DNA of 33,840 bases. Source: Bacteroidaceae bacterium. Lineage in GTDB: Bacteria > Bacteroidota > Bacteroidia > Bacteroidales > Barnesiellaceae_A. Below the pieces are notes generated by a model. It saw only the letters and a list, made by a program, of their open reading frames with translations. It did no database searches and was not told the origin of the DNA. Numbering within the stretch: the stretch's first letter is position 1; every line of letters starts with the position of its first letter. Positions 1-7,117 of the stretch are shown piece after piece. Both the position numbers and the translations under genes were made by a program. The stretch spans positions 1 through 33,840 of the forward strand of contig JAFXJY010000039.1 in the NCBI GenBank assembly GCA_017531985.1. The letters run 5' to 3'.

Positions 1-494
1 AGAACAAACGTTCTCGGGGCGATGTTTTTTTATAACCACCAACCTATCCATCATCCCCCAAAGTTTTGGGGTGACTCCCCCTAACCGTCCCCCACTTTAA
101 CCGTCAAACCCTCTAACTACCTTGCAAGCCTTCCCTCTAACTCTCCATGCATCTAACCGTCTAAACCACCCTCCATCCACCCATATCGAACAGCCCCTCG
201 GAAGTACTGACGGCAGCAAAAAAGAGTAGATAAACAAAAAGAACAGCAATACAGAGCAGGGAAAAACTCATCATCCACACCACCTACTCCGCGATATGGA
301 AAATAGGGAGTTAATAGTAAAATGGAAGGATGCAGCGAGGAATAAGTAAATCCTGCCTACACCGGCCATACAGCCCATTATCACACTGCTGCCGTGAATA
401 CATAAGGATAGCCGAGAAATCTCTCAGCTATCCAGTCTATTAAGTAGTTAATGTCATGTTAATTGCTTTATATATCATGAGCAGAACCACTATT
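1..494. other. Gene-free region with C-rich 8-bp periodic tract
   Basis: I see no convincing gene here. From about 41 to 184 the plus strand is very C-rich and G-poor, and TAAC cores recur at 82, 98, 114, 138 and 154, i.e. at multiples of 8 bp (16, 16, 24, 16). CCCCAAA (56-62) and TTTGGGG (65-71) form a tight palindrome. A hairpin at 406-433 (GGATAGC/GCTATCC arms plus an inner GAGA/TCTC) lies just past the 3' end of the minus-strand HTH gene and may end its transcript, but it has no good U-tract. Confidence 0.5.
406..433 (-). terminator. Possible terminator hairpin of the HTH gene at 495-926
   Basis: GGATAGC (406-412) pairs with GCTATCC (427-433), and GAGA pairs with TCTC inside it. It lies 60 bp beyond the stop codon of the minus-strand HTH gene. 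The U-rich tail is weak, so it may only be a 3' stabilising hairpin. Confidence 0.3.
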
Positions 495-926
495 CTATTC
501 TTCATTTAAGAGTTGCTTGTCACTCATTCCCTTTTCAATCCTATTGAGTTGAGTGATAATTTGGTCGAGTCTATTGGTAATGAACTTATCGAAATTGAGC
601 TGCGAATGTTCTTGTGTATCGTCGAGGTAGTCATTGTTAAAGGGTATGTTCTGCTTGTTATGGTATTCTTCTTCGCAATGAGTGTGGTTATTTTCGTTTC
701 CTTCTTGGCACGATTCGCACTTAACAAAGAATTCATCAATAGGTATGCCGAATAGGTTGGCTATGTGAAGTATAACTGAGATGGTTGTGTTGCCGCTGCG
801 AGCCACTTTACCGATCGTATTCTTGTTAATTTCCAGTTCTTTCGCAGCATCCTGATATGTTAATCTATTGCGGAGCAAATGCTTGCGTAAACAATCACCT
901 GAGAATTTGTATCTGCTCTTTTGCAT
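495..926 (-). CDS. Small XRE-type HTH regulator with Cys/His-rich segment
   Basis: A 143-residue protein if started at the ATG at 926; an upstream ATG at 932 and a far-upstream start at 986 are possible but would add residues with no homology to the paralogue. Residues about 9-67 form a lambda-repressor-like helix-turn-helix with the signature AAKELEINKNTIGKVARSGN. The plus-strand protein at 5160-5696 shares G..(L/F)(R/K)K.L.RN...Y..AA..L.I.KNT.GK..R.GN, so the two are paralogues. After the HTH come C70, C73, H81, H83, C84 and H89, which could bind a metal, and the C-terminus (about 112-135) has heptad-like spacing of I/L that suggests a dimerising coiled coil. It is probably a DNA-binding regulator; the target is unknown. 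No neighbour is co-transcribed. The gene is AT-rich compared with the fumarase downstream. Confidence 0.75.
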   Translation of the reverse strand: MQKSRYKFSGDCLRKHLLRNRLTYQDAAKELEINKNTIGKVARSGNTTISVILHIANLFGIPIDEFFVKCESCQEGNENNHTHCEEEYHNKQNIPFNNDYLDDTQEHSQLNFDKFITNRLDQIITQLNRIEKGMSDKQLLNEE

Positions 927-1284
927 AATCATAAATGATTTAGAAGTTAAACAAATAAATACATAAGAACAAACGAGTGTCAGCATCCCATCAGATGACT
1001 TTCAAGGTCGTAAAGGTAATAAATATGCAGATGTATATCAATCAAGTTGTGAAAAATGTAAATACGTGTATGTTATTTGATTAGGATGTGTATACGGCGT
1101 AATATATTATAAACCGTGCATAATCAGTATTGGAGCTTTGTTTTGTAGTGCAGTAGAATTTTATATGGAGGTAATGTGAAATGATCAGTTTTCTTTTATA
1201 AATATTCATTGTTACGGTTTCTTTCATCGATATTTTTATTACATTTGCAATGTGATAAGAGTAATCTTATCGTAGACATATTAT
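927..1284. other. Intergenic region between divergent HTH gene and structured RNA
   Basis: AT-rich with no gene visible. It must contain the promoter of the minus-strand HTH gene, but I find no clear TAnnTTTG box for it. On the plus strand a good -7 box TACATTTG (1240-1247) precedes a small hairpin, GATAAG (1254-1259) with CTTATC (1266-1271), and then the structured RNA. ATCAT-AA-ATGAT (927-938) overlaps the possible start codons of the HTH gene. Confidence 0.5.
1240..1247 (+). promoter_or_regulatory. -7 promoter box TACATTTG upstream of the structured RNA
   Basis: It matches the Bacteroidetes -7 consensus TAnnTTTG. The upstream -33 element is weak (TTTC about 18 bp before). It would start a transcript near 1253. 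A second, poorer candidate (TATCGTAG, 1269-1276) is preceded by TTTG at 1244-1247 with 21 bp between, and would place the start near 1282, closer to the base-paired 5' end of the RNA. Confidence 0.5.
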
Positions 1285-1467
1285 TATTAAGAAGCGTTAT
1301 GCTTATCTCGAAGTCGGGAACGTAGGAAATTCAAGACTTTTCAGGGAGAACAGCGTAATAGTTTCTCACGCGTATAGCGTGAGCTGTTATTGTTACATCT
1401 CTGAATAAGGTATTTCCTACGACCTCCGACTTAGAACGTGGCATAGCAGTCTCACGTTTCTTTTTTA
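1285..1467 (+). ncRNA. ssrS: 6S/Bacteroidales-1-like structured RNA, copy 1
   Basis: The sequence folds by hand into one long rod. GAAGCGT (1291-1297) pairs with ACGTTTC (1454-1460), AAGTCGG (1311-1317) with CCGACTT (1426-1432), and CGTAGGAAAT (1321-1330) with ATTTCCTACG (1412-1421). An internal bubble (1331-1340 opposite 1405-1411) follows, then TCAGGGA (1341-1347) with TCTCTGA (1398-1404), and a terminal hairpin CTCACGC (1365-1371) with GCGTGAG (1377-1383). Pairing of the two ends, a central bubble, and a 3' T6 tract (1461-1466) fit 6S RNA, which binds sigma-factor-loaded RNA polymerase. AACGTG (1435-1440) with CACGTT (1453-1458) is an alternative terminator hairpin. A second copy lies at 28182-28362 (-). 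The ORF at 1513 follows with no room for its own promoter, so a leader/attenuator role is also possible. The family name is from memory and was not searched; the structure itself is well supported. Confidence 0.62.
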
Positions 1468-1512
1468 TCATTAGTGAGTTATATGGGACTGCTAACTCAG
1501 GAGGAATTTTTT

Positions 1513-2124
1513 ATGAAAACAAAAATTTTGAGTTTATTAGTTGTACTAATGAGTGTGTGGTGTGGCAATGTTGCTATGGCACAATTTTACAGTAGCGAGA
1601 AAGTATATTGCTACAAATATGTGAAAACCGTTAATGATGGAATTAGTTCAAAAGCAATGAGTGAGCAATATGTTTTTGTTAATTTTCAGAATGATATGAT
1701 GGGTTATTGGTATGCAAGTGGTGTTAAGGAGATTAGAAAAAAACTCTTAGAATCCCCTGAATATTACAATGAGGTAACTAGAAATAATCTTGCAGAAAAT
1801 TATAACGACTGGAAGTCGTCGCCCGGATGGACCCCGATAGGGCAAAGTGGGATTGCAGTAATTTATAAATATTGCGATACGTATTCTTCTTATAATAAGT
1901 ATACCTATCGAAGGTATTGCAAATATAGTAGATTTTCACACTCAGATGTTTGGGGAAATCCACAAGGTGTTTGGGGAAATCCTTCGTGGGAGGACGACTG
2001 TTATACATTTAGCAAAGATAGAACAGAGTTAATTAGATGGTCTACGTCCGATCCTGAAAACAGGAGTTATTATGAATTAGTAGACATCGAATCTCTAAAA
2101 CCGAATACAGATTTCTTGGATTGA
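1513..2124 (+). CDS. Small secreted protein of unknown function, paralogue of the next gene
   Basis: I do not recognise a named family. I start it at the ATG at 1513 because it gives a clean signal peptide (MKTKILSLLVVLMSVWCG..., cleavage after AMA, mature end near QFYSS) and is preceded by AGGAGG 7 bases upstream, a strong Shine-Dalgarno unusual for Bacteroidota; the GTG at 1474 would mask the signal. The mature part (about 180 residues) is rich in Tyr and Trp, with four Cys, and contains a tandem heptapeptide VWGNPQG/VWGNPSW encoded by a 21-bp direct repeat. The N-terminal pattern YxYKxxK....G and the C-terminal FSKDRTEL...YYELVD resemble the next protein. It overlaps that gene by one base (TGATG), implying coupled translation. 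It lies just downstream of the 6S-like RNA. It is probably periplasmic or surface exposed. Confidence 0.7.
   Translation: MKTKILSLLVVLMSVWCGNVAMAQFYSSEKVYCYKYVKTVNDGISSKAMSEQYVFVNFQNDMMGYWYASGVKEIRKKLLESPEYYNEVTRNNLAENYNDWKSSPGWTPIGQSGIAVIYKYCDTYSSYNKYTYRRYCKYSRFSHSDVWGNPQGVWGNPSWEDDCYTFSKDRTELIRWSTSDPENRSYYELVDIESLKPNTDFLD
1947..1982 (+). repeat. Two copies of a 21-bp tandem repeat inside the secreted-protein gene
   Basis: The 15-mer TGTTTGGGGAAATCC occurs at 1947-1961 and again at 1968-1982, a 21-bp period that encodes VWGNP twice. It is an in-frame unit that could expand or contract by slippage. Confidence 0.85.
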
Positions 2125-2834
2125 TGAAAAAGATTTTAATATTATTTATATTGCTCATCTTTCCTTATACAACCACACTGTCAAATACTTATTTCTATAA
2201 GATAACAAAAATAAGCAGAGAAGGGAAGATAGAAACAAATGTAAATGGCGGTCAGTTCTTTACTTTTACCGACAATGCGTGTTATGAATCGGATAAAGAT
2301 GGTATTTCAGTTGATAATGGAGTGTGTAGGTATAAGAGGAGAGAGAATAATGTGATGGTATATGTTGGCGAATGTTACTATGGGTCTGCCATCATTATGG
2401 TTAAACAAGATTATTCTAAGATTAACATTGTGCATAAAGAGACGACTTATGTCTATGAGCGAGCAACCCCACCCGCACATCAAACCACTTGTTCTTTGAT
2501 TCGTAAAAAGAGTTCGGGAAGTTCTCAATATATACCCGATACGAATCCAAATGGTAATTATCAGTGGTATGGTAATTATTATAACACTCCCAACACTGCT
2601 AAGGAAAACAATACCACAACTACTAAGCCACAAAAAACCAAAGTACGCAATAAATGTGCCTATTGTAGTGGTAAAGGAGAGGTTATACAAACAAAGTATG
2701 AAGCAACGTTCGGAACATATGGACCTCCTGTGTACTGCAAAGTTTGTAACCGATCGTGGAGTTATGGTACAGTACATGTCCATCTCAAATGTAGCCATTG
2801 CCATGGGGTAGGGTACACCGAGTATGAGTACTAA
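2124..2834 (+). CDS. Secreted protein with DnaJ-like CxxCxGxG tail
   Basis: The start is the ATG at 2124, overlapping the stop codon of the previous gene. It has a signal peptide (KKILILFILLIFPYTTTLS), then a domain with the same YxYKxxK....G opening as its upstream neighbour, a low-complexity Asn/Thr/Tyr linker (about residues 130-170), and a C-terminal cysteine module: CAYCSGKGE, YCKVCNRSW and CSHCHGVGY. CxxCxGxG units are the zinc-binding unit of the DnaJ cysteine-rich domain, so this part probably binds one or more Zn2+ ions and could act in protein-protein contact outside the cytoplasm. No J-domain is present, so it is not a DnaJ. The family function is unknown. The gene ends before a strong terminator at 2861-2893. 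Confidence 0.7.
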   Translation: MKKILILFILLIFPYTTTLSNTYFYKITKISREGKIETNVNGGQFFTFTDNACYESDKDGISVDNGVCRYKRRENNVMVYVGECYYGSAIIMVKQDYSKINIVHKETTYVYERATPPAHQTTCSLIRKKSSGSSQYIPDTNPNGNYQWYGNYYNTPNTAKENNTTTTKPQKTKVRNKCAYCSGKGEVIQTKYEATFGTYGPPVYCKVCNRSWSYGTVHVHLKCSHCHGVGYTEYEY

Positions 2835-2860
2835 GAATGTGATGTGGATTTATTTGTAAG

Positions 2861-2893
2861 GATGTTGTCAGCAACTTGGCAACATCTTTTTTT
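2861..2893 (+). terminator. Rho-independent terminator
   Basis: GATGTTG (2861-2867) pairs perfectly with CAACATC (2880-2886) and is followed by T7 (2887-2893). It ends the transcript of the two secreted-protein genes. Confidence 0.85.
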
Positions 2894-3001
2894 GTTACCT
2901 TAAAGGTTTCCATGAATTGTGCTTGGGTGTAATGATAGAGTATCTTTTACGTTTTAGATAACTTTCTTATATTCGGCACACTTTATTTGCGAGATTTTGT
3001 G

Positions 3002-3009
3002 TAAGTTTG
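3002..3009 (+). promoter_or_regulatory. -7 box TAAGTTTG for fumarase
   Basis: It matches TAnnTTTG and lies 35 bp before the fumarase start codon. The -33 element is unclear: a TTTG at 2986-2989 is too close. Confidence 0.6.
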
Positions 3010-3044
3010 CAGTATGAGAAAATAACTCCAAAATAAATATAACT

Positions 3045-4688
3045 ATGGCAACAAAACCGTTTAAGTATCAGCCGATGTTTCCTAATGTCAAGCCCGATAA
3101 TACAGAATATTATCTATTGACAAAGGAACATGTATCGGTAACCGAATGTAATGGACGAGAAATGCTCGTTGTTGAGCCGGAGGCTCTTACCAAGTTGGCC
3201 AACGCTGCTATGCGAGATGTGTCGTTTATGCTGCGTCGCGAACACAATGAAATGGTAGCCAAGGTGCTTCATGACCCCGAGGCGAGTGATAACGATAAGT
3301 TTGTGGCACTTACCATGTTGCGTAATGCCGAGGTGGCATGCAAGGGAGTACTGCCATTCTGCCAAGATACCGGTACAGCAATTGTGATGGGTAAGAAAGG
3401 TCAACAAGTGTGGACCGGCGGTGGCGACGAAGAAGCACTGTCGTTGGGCGTGTATAAGACCTATACCGAAGAAAATCTTCGTTACTCACAGAATGCCCCC
3501 CTCAACATGTATGACGAGGTAAACACCGGTTGCAATCTGCCTGCTCAAATCGATCTCTTTGCAGTAGATGGCATGGAATACAACTTCTTGTTTATGGCAA
3601 AGGGAGGTGGTTCGGCCAACAAAACATATCTCTATCAAGAGACCAAAGCCCTCATCAACCCCAAGACACTGGTACCTTTCCTCGTTGATAAGATGAAGAC
3701 ATTGGGTACGGCAGCATGTCCCCCCTATCACGTTGCTTTTGTGATTGGAGGAACGAGTGCCGAGACAAACCTAAAAACCGTAAAATTGGCCTCAGCGAAG
3801 TATTACGATCGTTTGCCTACCGAGGGAAATGAATGGGGACAAGCTTTCCGCGATGTTGAGTTGGAGAAAGAAGTATTGGCAGCTGCACAAGCATCGGGCT
3901 TCGGTGCCCAGTTCGGTGGTAAATATTTCGCTCACGACATCCGCATAATCCGTTTGCCTCGTCACGGAGCATCATGCCCCGTAGGTATGGGAGTTTCTTG
4001 CTCAGCCGACCGCAACATCAAGGCCAAAATCAATAAGGATGGTCTGTGGATAGAACGCCTCGACGATCAACCTTCGACACTCATCCCCGAGGAGTTGCGT
4101 CAAGCCGGTGAAGGCAATGCTGTTTGTATCGACCTCAACCGCCCCATGAGCGAAATACTTGCTGAACTTACCAAGTATCCTGTTGCTACACGATTGTCGT
4201 TGAACGGCACTATCATCGTAGGTCGTGACATCGCTCATGCCAAGATCAAAGAGCGACTCGATGCCGGTGAACCTATGCCCGAATATCTCAAAAATCACCC
4301 CATCTACTATGCCGGACCTGCCAAGACTCCCACCGGTATGGCTTCCGGTTCGTTTGGACCTACCACAGCCGGACGCATGGACTCGTATGTCGACCTTTTC
4401 CAAGCCAATGGCGGATCAATGGTAATGATTGCTAAGGGCAACCGTAGCCAGCAAGTGACCGATGCTTGTCACAAACATGGTGGTTTCTATCTCGGTAGTA
4501 TAGGTGGACCCGCTGCGATTTTGGCACAAAATAGTATTAAGAAGGTAGAGTGCCTTGAATATCCCGAACTTGGTATGGAGGCTATCTGGAAAATAGAAGT
4601 GGTTGACTTCCCGGCATTTATCCTTGTTGATGATAAGGGCAATGACTTCTTTAAGCAGATAAAGCCAACATGTCCCGGCAAGTGCTAA
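3045..4688 (+). CDS. fumB: Fumarate hydratase, class I ([4Fe-4S])
   Basis: It converts fumarate and water to L-malate reversibly in the cytosol; in anaerobic Bacteroidota this step is part of the reductive branch that makes succinate. The 547-residue length equals that of E. coli FumA/FumB. The three iron-sulphur ligands are in place: C106 (PFCQDTGT), C225 (TAACPPYH) and C319 (GVSCSADRN). The Fe-S domain occupies about residues 45-330 and the C-terminal fumarase domain about 335-545 ([22 protein letters not shown]). The start ATG at 3045 follows an A-rich leader, as usual in this phylum. It is a single-gene transcript with its own -7 box and a hairpin terminator at 4744-4802. The symbol is uncertain: fumA and fumB are not separable here. 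Confidence 0.95.
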   Translation: MATKPFKYQPMFPNVKPDNTEYYLLTKEHVSVTECNGREMLVVEPEALTKLANAAMRDVSFMLRREHNEMVAKVLHDPEASDNDKFVALTMLRNAEVACKGVLPFCQDTGTAIVMGKKGQQVWTGGGDEEALSLGVYKTYTEENLRYSQNAPLNMYDEVNTGCNLPAQIDLFAVDGMEYNFLFMAKGGGSANKTYLYQETKALINPKTLVPFLVDKMKTLGTAACPPYHVAFVIGGTSAETNLKTVKLASAKYYDRLPTEGNEWGQAFRDVELEKEVLAAAQASGFGAQFGGKYFAHDIRIIRLPRHGASCPVGMGVSCSADRNIKAKINKDGLWIERLDDQPSTLIPEELRQAGEGNAVCIDLNRPMSEILAELTKYPVATRLSLNGTIIVGRDIAHAKIKERLDAGEPMPEYLKNHPIYYAGPAKTPTGMASGSFGPTTAGRMDSYVDLFQANGGSMVMIAKGNRSQQVTDACHKHGGFYLGSIGGPAAILAQNSIKKVECLEYPELGMEAIWKIEVVDFPAFILVDDKGNDFFKQIKPTCPGKC

Positions 4689-4743
4689 GGGGTGTTCTGT
4701 AAGTGTCAATTATAGCTGTTAAGCTTTTAGATATTTCCTCATA

Positions 4744-4802
4744 AAGAGGCTGTGTCAGAGGTAATTATGTCAAATAATTATTTTCGATGCAGCCTCTTTT
4801 TT
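4744..4802 (+). terminator. Terminator with nested hairpin after fumarase
   Basis: AAGAGGCTG (4744-4752) pairs with CAGCCTCTT (4790-4798), followed by a T6 run (4797-4802). Inside it TAATTAT pairs with ATAATTA, giving a two-tier palindrome. The outer arms resemble AGAGGCTGTGTCA-type palindromes that are common between Bacteroidota genes. Confidence 0.75.
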
Positions 4803-5159
4803 ATCCCCACGGTAAAGTGGGTTGCAATAGAACAACTCAACCAAGCGGTTGGGAAGGTGCTATTTTCTTGCAATTTGCCCGCCCAGATTTGAATGTTTGT
4901 TGCATTGTTTTTGACTCTCAACTTTTATGTTTTAATAATCACGCCCGCCCGAAACTTTATCACCTTTTCTGAGCGAAGTTTAAGGTAACTGAAAGCACAT
5001 AATTATAATGTTGACAGAAATTGTTGCTTTCGAAGATCTGATATTCTAATTCTTAATATATTTACATTCATTAACATATGCATTTGCTTAGTGTCGGATA
5101 TTTTAGTAAATTGGTTATTGCATACTAATATATTAGTTTACTGATAAATAGCAACTGTG
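4803..5159. other. Intergenic region before the second HTH gene
   Basis: No gene is supported. The octamer GCCCGCCC occurs twice (about 4878 and 4943). The last 60 bp hold nested inverted repeats in front of the HTH gene, listed separately. No clear TAnnTTTG box was seen for the HTH gene. Confidence 0.4.
5105..5142. promoter_or_regulatory. Nested inverted repeats, candidate operator of the HTH gene
   Basis: ACTAATATATTAGT (5124-5137) is a perfect 14-bp palindrome. It lies within a wider inverted repeat AGTAAA (5105-5110) / TTTACT (5137-5142). Both are 18-55 bp before the start codon of an HTH protein, the usual place for an autoregulatory operator. The function is inferred from position and symmetry. 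Confidence 0.4.
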
Positions 5160-5696
5160 ATGAAAACCGACATAAAGAACGACACACCTCGGATAGTGTA
5201 CACCGGTGAGCGATTTAAGAAATATCTGCAACGCAACAAGATTTCGTACAAGGAAGCCGCGGAGCTACTGGGCATAGATAAAAATACGGTGGGCAAAGCG
5301 GTAAGAGGCGGTAATCTCAATCTTGACATTATTCTGCGTATATGCAATGTTTACCCCTTGCGTATTGCCGATTTCTTTATCACAGCCGGTGAAGAGGGAG
5401 AAATGTCTGATTCGGACTATTATATTAGTCTCGAAAGCAATAGCCGGCGAGAAGGCATGGTATCGGAGGAGGAGTTTTGTTATAAAAAATGTCAAAATCT
5501 CAGCGACCAAATTAAAGAAATAGCCGATATGATAGAGGCCAGTCGCAATCGTCTTGTCGACCTATCGCAACAATACCACGACTGCTGCCAGCTCTTAGAC
5601 AACCTTGTAACCCGTCACAACCACACGCACCCCGAGCGACCCACCCATTGTCACGAAGTACCGTCCCAATCGCCGGAAGAAAAAGAGAAGCGGTAA
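5160..5696 (+). CDS. XRE-type HTH regulator with coiled coil and Cys/His-rich tail
   Basis: The start is the ATG at 5160 (a GTG at 5157 adds one residue). The 178-residue protein has a helix-turn-helix at about residues 15-73 (YKEAAELLGIDKNTVGKAVR) that is clearly homologous to the protein at 495-926. Residues about 105-150 look like a coiled coil (KCQNLSDQIKEIADMIEASR and following), which suggests a dimer. The tail has H140, C142, C143, H153, H155, H157, H163, C164 and H165, dense enough to suspect metal binding. A perfect palindrome just upstream may be its own operator. It converges with the DUF1232 gene, 26 bp away, with no terminator visible between them. Its target genes are unknown. 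Confidence 0.78.
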   Translation: MKTDIKNDTPRIVYTGERFKKYLQRNKISYKEAAELLGIDKNTVGKAVRGGNLNLDIILRICNVYPLRIADFFITAGEEGEMSDSDYYISLESNSRREGMVSEEEFCYKKCQNLSDQIKEIADMIEASRNRLVDLSQQYHDCCQLLDNLVTRHNHTHPERPTHCHEVPSQSPEEKEKR

Positions 5697-5722
5697 ACGA
5701 GACTTAACGGTGATAGACTTTA

Positions 5723-6118
5723 TTATTCCTGCAAGGGCTTGTTACAACGATTATTCTCGTAGCGTTGCAGTTCTTCTCGGACTGATTGTACGATGTAGAG
5801 TATAACGCTTACGTCGTCGATGAGACCGCCGACGATGAAATCGGGAAGGAAATCGACAGGAGTAACAAGATAGATAAGACCGGCTATGATGAGTAGCAAT
5901 GCATGTGTATTATAATCGGTGTAACGCCGGGTCGCCACATCCGACACATAGTGCCACAACAATTTAATATTACCTCCCACTTTTTCCAATCCTTTACGAC
6001 CTGCGTATTGCGAAACCTTAGTAAGTAATTCTTGTAATTTCTTGGGATGAGCTATGTATTGTGCTGCCAGCTGCAACCATCTTCCCCTACTAAAAAATGC
6101 CAACACTCTTTTTTTCAT
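5723..6118 (-). CDS. DUF1232 (YkvA-type) small membrane protein
   Basis: A 131-residue protein with the DUF1232 signature at about residues 70-110: an apolar segment LLLIIAGLIYLVTPVDFLPD that carries the typical P-x-D-x-x-P-D motif, followed by an acidic IDD and a second apolar stretch. The N-terminal 60 residues are basic and helical. Family members are short membrane-associated proteins of unknown function. It lies 62 bp downstream of a glycosyltransferase gene on the same strand and may be the last gene of the nth-glycosyltransferase unit. The start is the ATG at 6118. Confidence 0.85.
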   Translation of the reverse strand: MKKRVLAFFSRGRWLQLAAQYIAHPKKLQELLTKVSQYAGRKGLEKVGGNIKLLWHYVSDVATRRYTDYNTHALLLIIAGLIYLVTPVDFLPDFIVGGLIDDVSVILYIVQSVREELQRYENNRCNKPLQE

Positions 6119-6180
6119 ATCACTATATACGGTAAACTATATCTTTTGACTCAATCCGGTTCAAAAGGTTTATTTACATC

Positions 6181-7098
6181 TCACATATTCCATCGCAACA
6201 TACGTCGCAGTCGACGCATCGCCTTGGCATAAAAAGAGTTGGTGCGACGATAATAATCGGATAATGCTTTGCGACCTACCTTGCTTTCGACCGTAGGCGT
6301 AATTTTCTTGACCGGCAAAGGGTGTGTGTACAACACTGAGTCGTATAGACGGTCGTTTCCACAGTGAGTGCCACTTCCATCAAATCCGATGTTGCGTACC
6401 AAAGATTTACCTACATTGAGTGAAAGGATATCTTGAAGAAACAGCGAGGCATTCCATCGGATAGCCCACGAATTGTTTTTCCCCTCTACTTGCCGACGTA
6501 ACATACGGGTATAACCATAGGTTCCTCCAAAGTCAAACTCACGCGTGAGTCGACGTTTCTTTAACTCGCTGAGCAGCATAGCACCATCGGGGTTGAAATA
6601 TTGCCAAGCCCGTTCCCACGTTGCCCAACCCCAACTTCCAGTCCACTTAATAAGAAACGTATCGGGTAATGAAGGCTCTTGCGTGTAATCGCATGCTTGT
6701 ATGTGACCCACACGCGGTTCGTCACTATAAGCGATCAAGGCATCGTTCATGAATTGCAAGAAGTAGGGTGATGTCACAAGGTCATCTTCCAGTACAATTA
6801 CCTTTCCATGCTTTCTCACTTGTGTAGTTACCCCATCTATAATGTTGTGAGCCAGTCCACAATTCTTTTCGCGTTCTATAATGGTCACCTGCTTAAATCC
6901 GCTGATGGCAGCAATCAACTGACGTACCTCACCAACAGCCTTTGCATCATTTTCATTGCGAACTCCATCGGAATAGATATAAAGATGGCTTTCACTGGCA
7001 AGAGTATTGCGTTGCAAAGCCTCGATTGTAAGTCGAGTATGTTCGGGACGATTAAATACGAATAGCAATATGGGAGCTAATGATGTAGATGCATTCAT
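6181..7098 (-). CDS. Glycosyltransferase (GT-A fold, GT2/GNT-I-like)
   Basis: A 305-residue cytoplasmic glycosyltransferase. The opening PILLFVFNRPEHTRLTIEAL is a nucleotide-binding beta strand with the following helix; YSDG (about 43-46) and LEDDLV (about 102-107) are the acidic motifs expected to bind the nucleotide sugar and metal. WTGSWGWATWERAW (about 152-165) is typical of this Bacteroidota subgroup. The C-terminus is very basic (RRLRRMLRW), suggesting peripheral membrane contact. It follows the other glycosyltransferase gene by 19 bp, so the pair probably builds part of a surface polysaccharide or glycan; no other polysaccharide genes are in view. Donor and acceptor cannot be told. Confidence 0.85.
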   Translation of the reverse strand: MNASTSLAPILLFVFNRPEHTRLTIEALQRNTLASESHLYIYSDGVRNENDAKAVGEVRQLIAAISGFKQVTIIEREKNCGLAHNIIDGVTTQVRKHGKVIVLEDDLVTSPYFLQFMNDALIAYSDEPRVGHIQACDYTQEPSLPDTFLIKWTGSWGWATWERAWQYFNPDGAMLLSELKKRRLTREFDFGGTYGYTRMLRRQVEGKNNSWAIRWNASLFLQDILSLNVGKSLVRNIGFDGSGTHCGNDRLYDSVLYTHPLPVKKITPTVESKVGRKALSDYYRRTNSFYAKAMRRLRRMLRWNM

Positions 7099-7117
7099 AT
7101 CAGCACTGTTTGAGGTT

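Noticed and set aside
56..71. Palindrome CCCCAAAGTTTTGGGG
   Set aside because: The loop is only two bases and there is no T-tract, so it is not a useful terminator. It is noted only as part of the C-rich tract.
1..975. Direct repeat of the 10-mer AGAACAAACG at 1-10 and 966-975 around the HTH gene
   Set aside because: Ten bases can recur by chance in AT-rich sequence, there is no integrase or other end feature, and the repeat touches the window edge.
4787..4972. 61-codon ORF after fumarase
   Set aside because: It begins inside the fumarase terminator hairpin and has no plausible leader or family.
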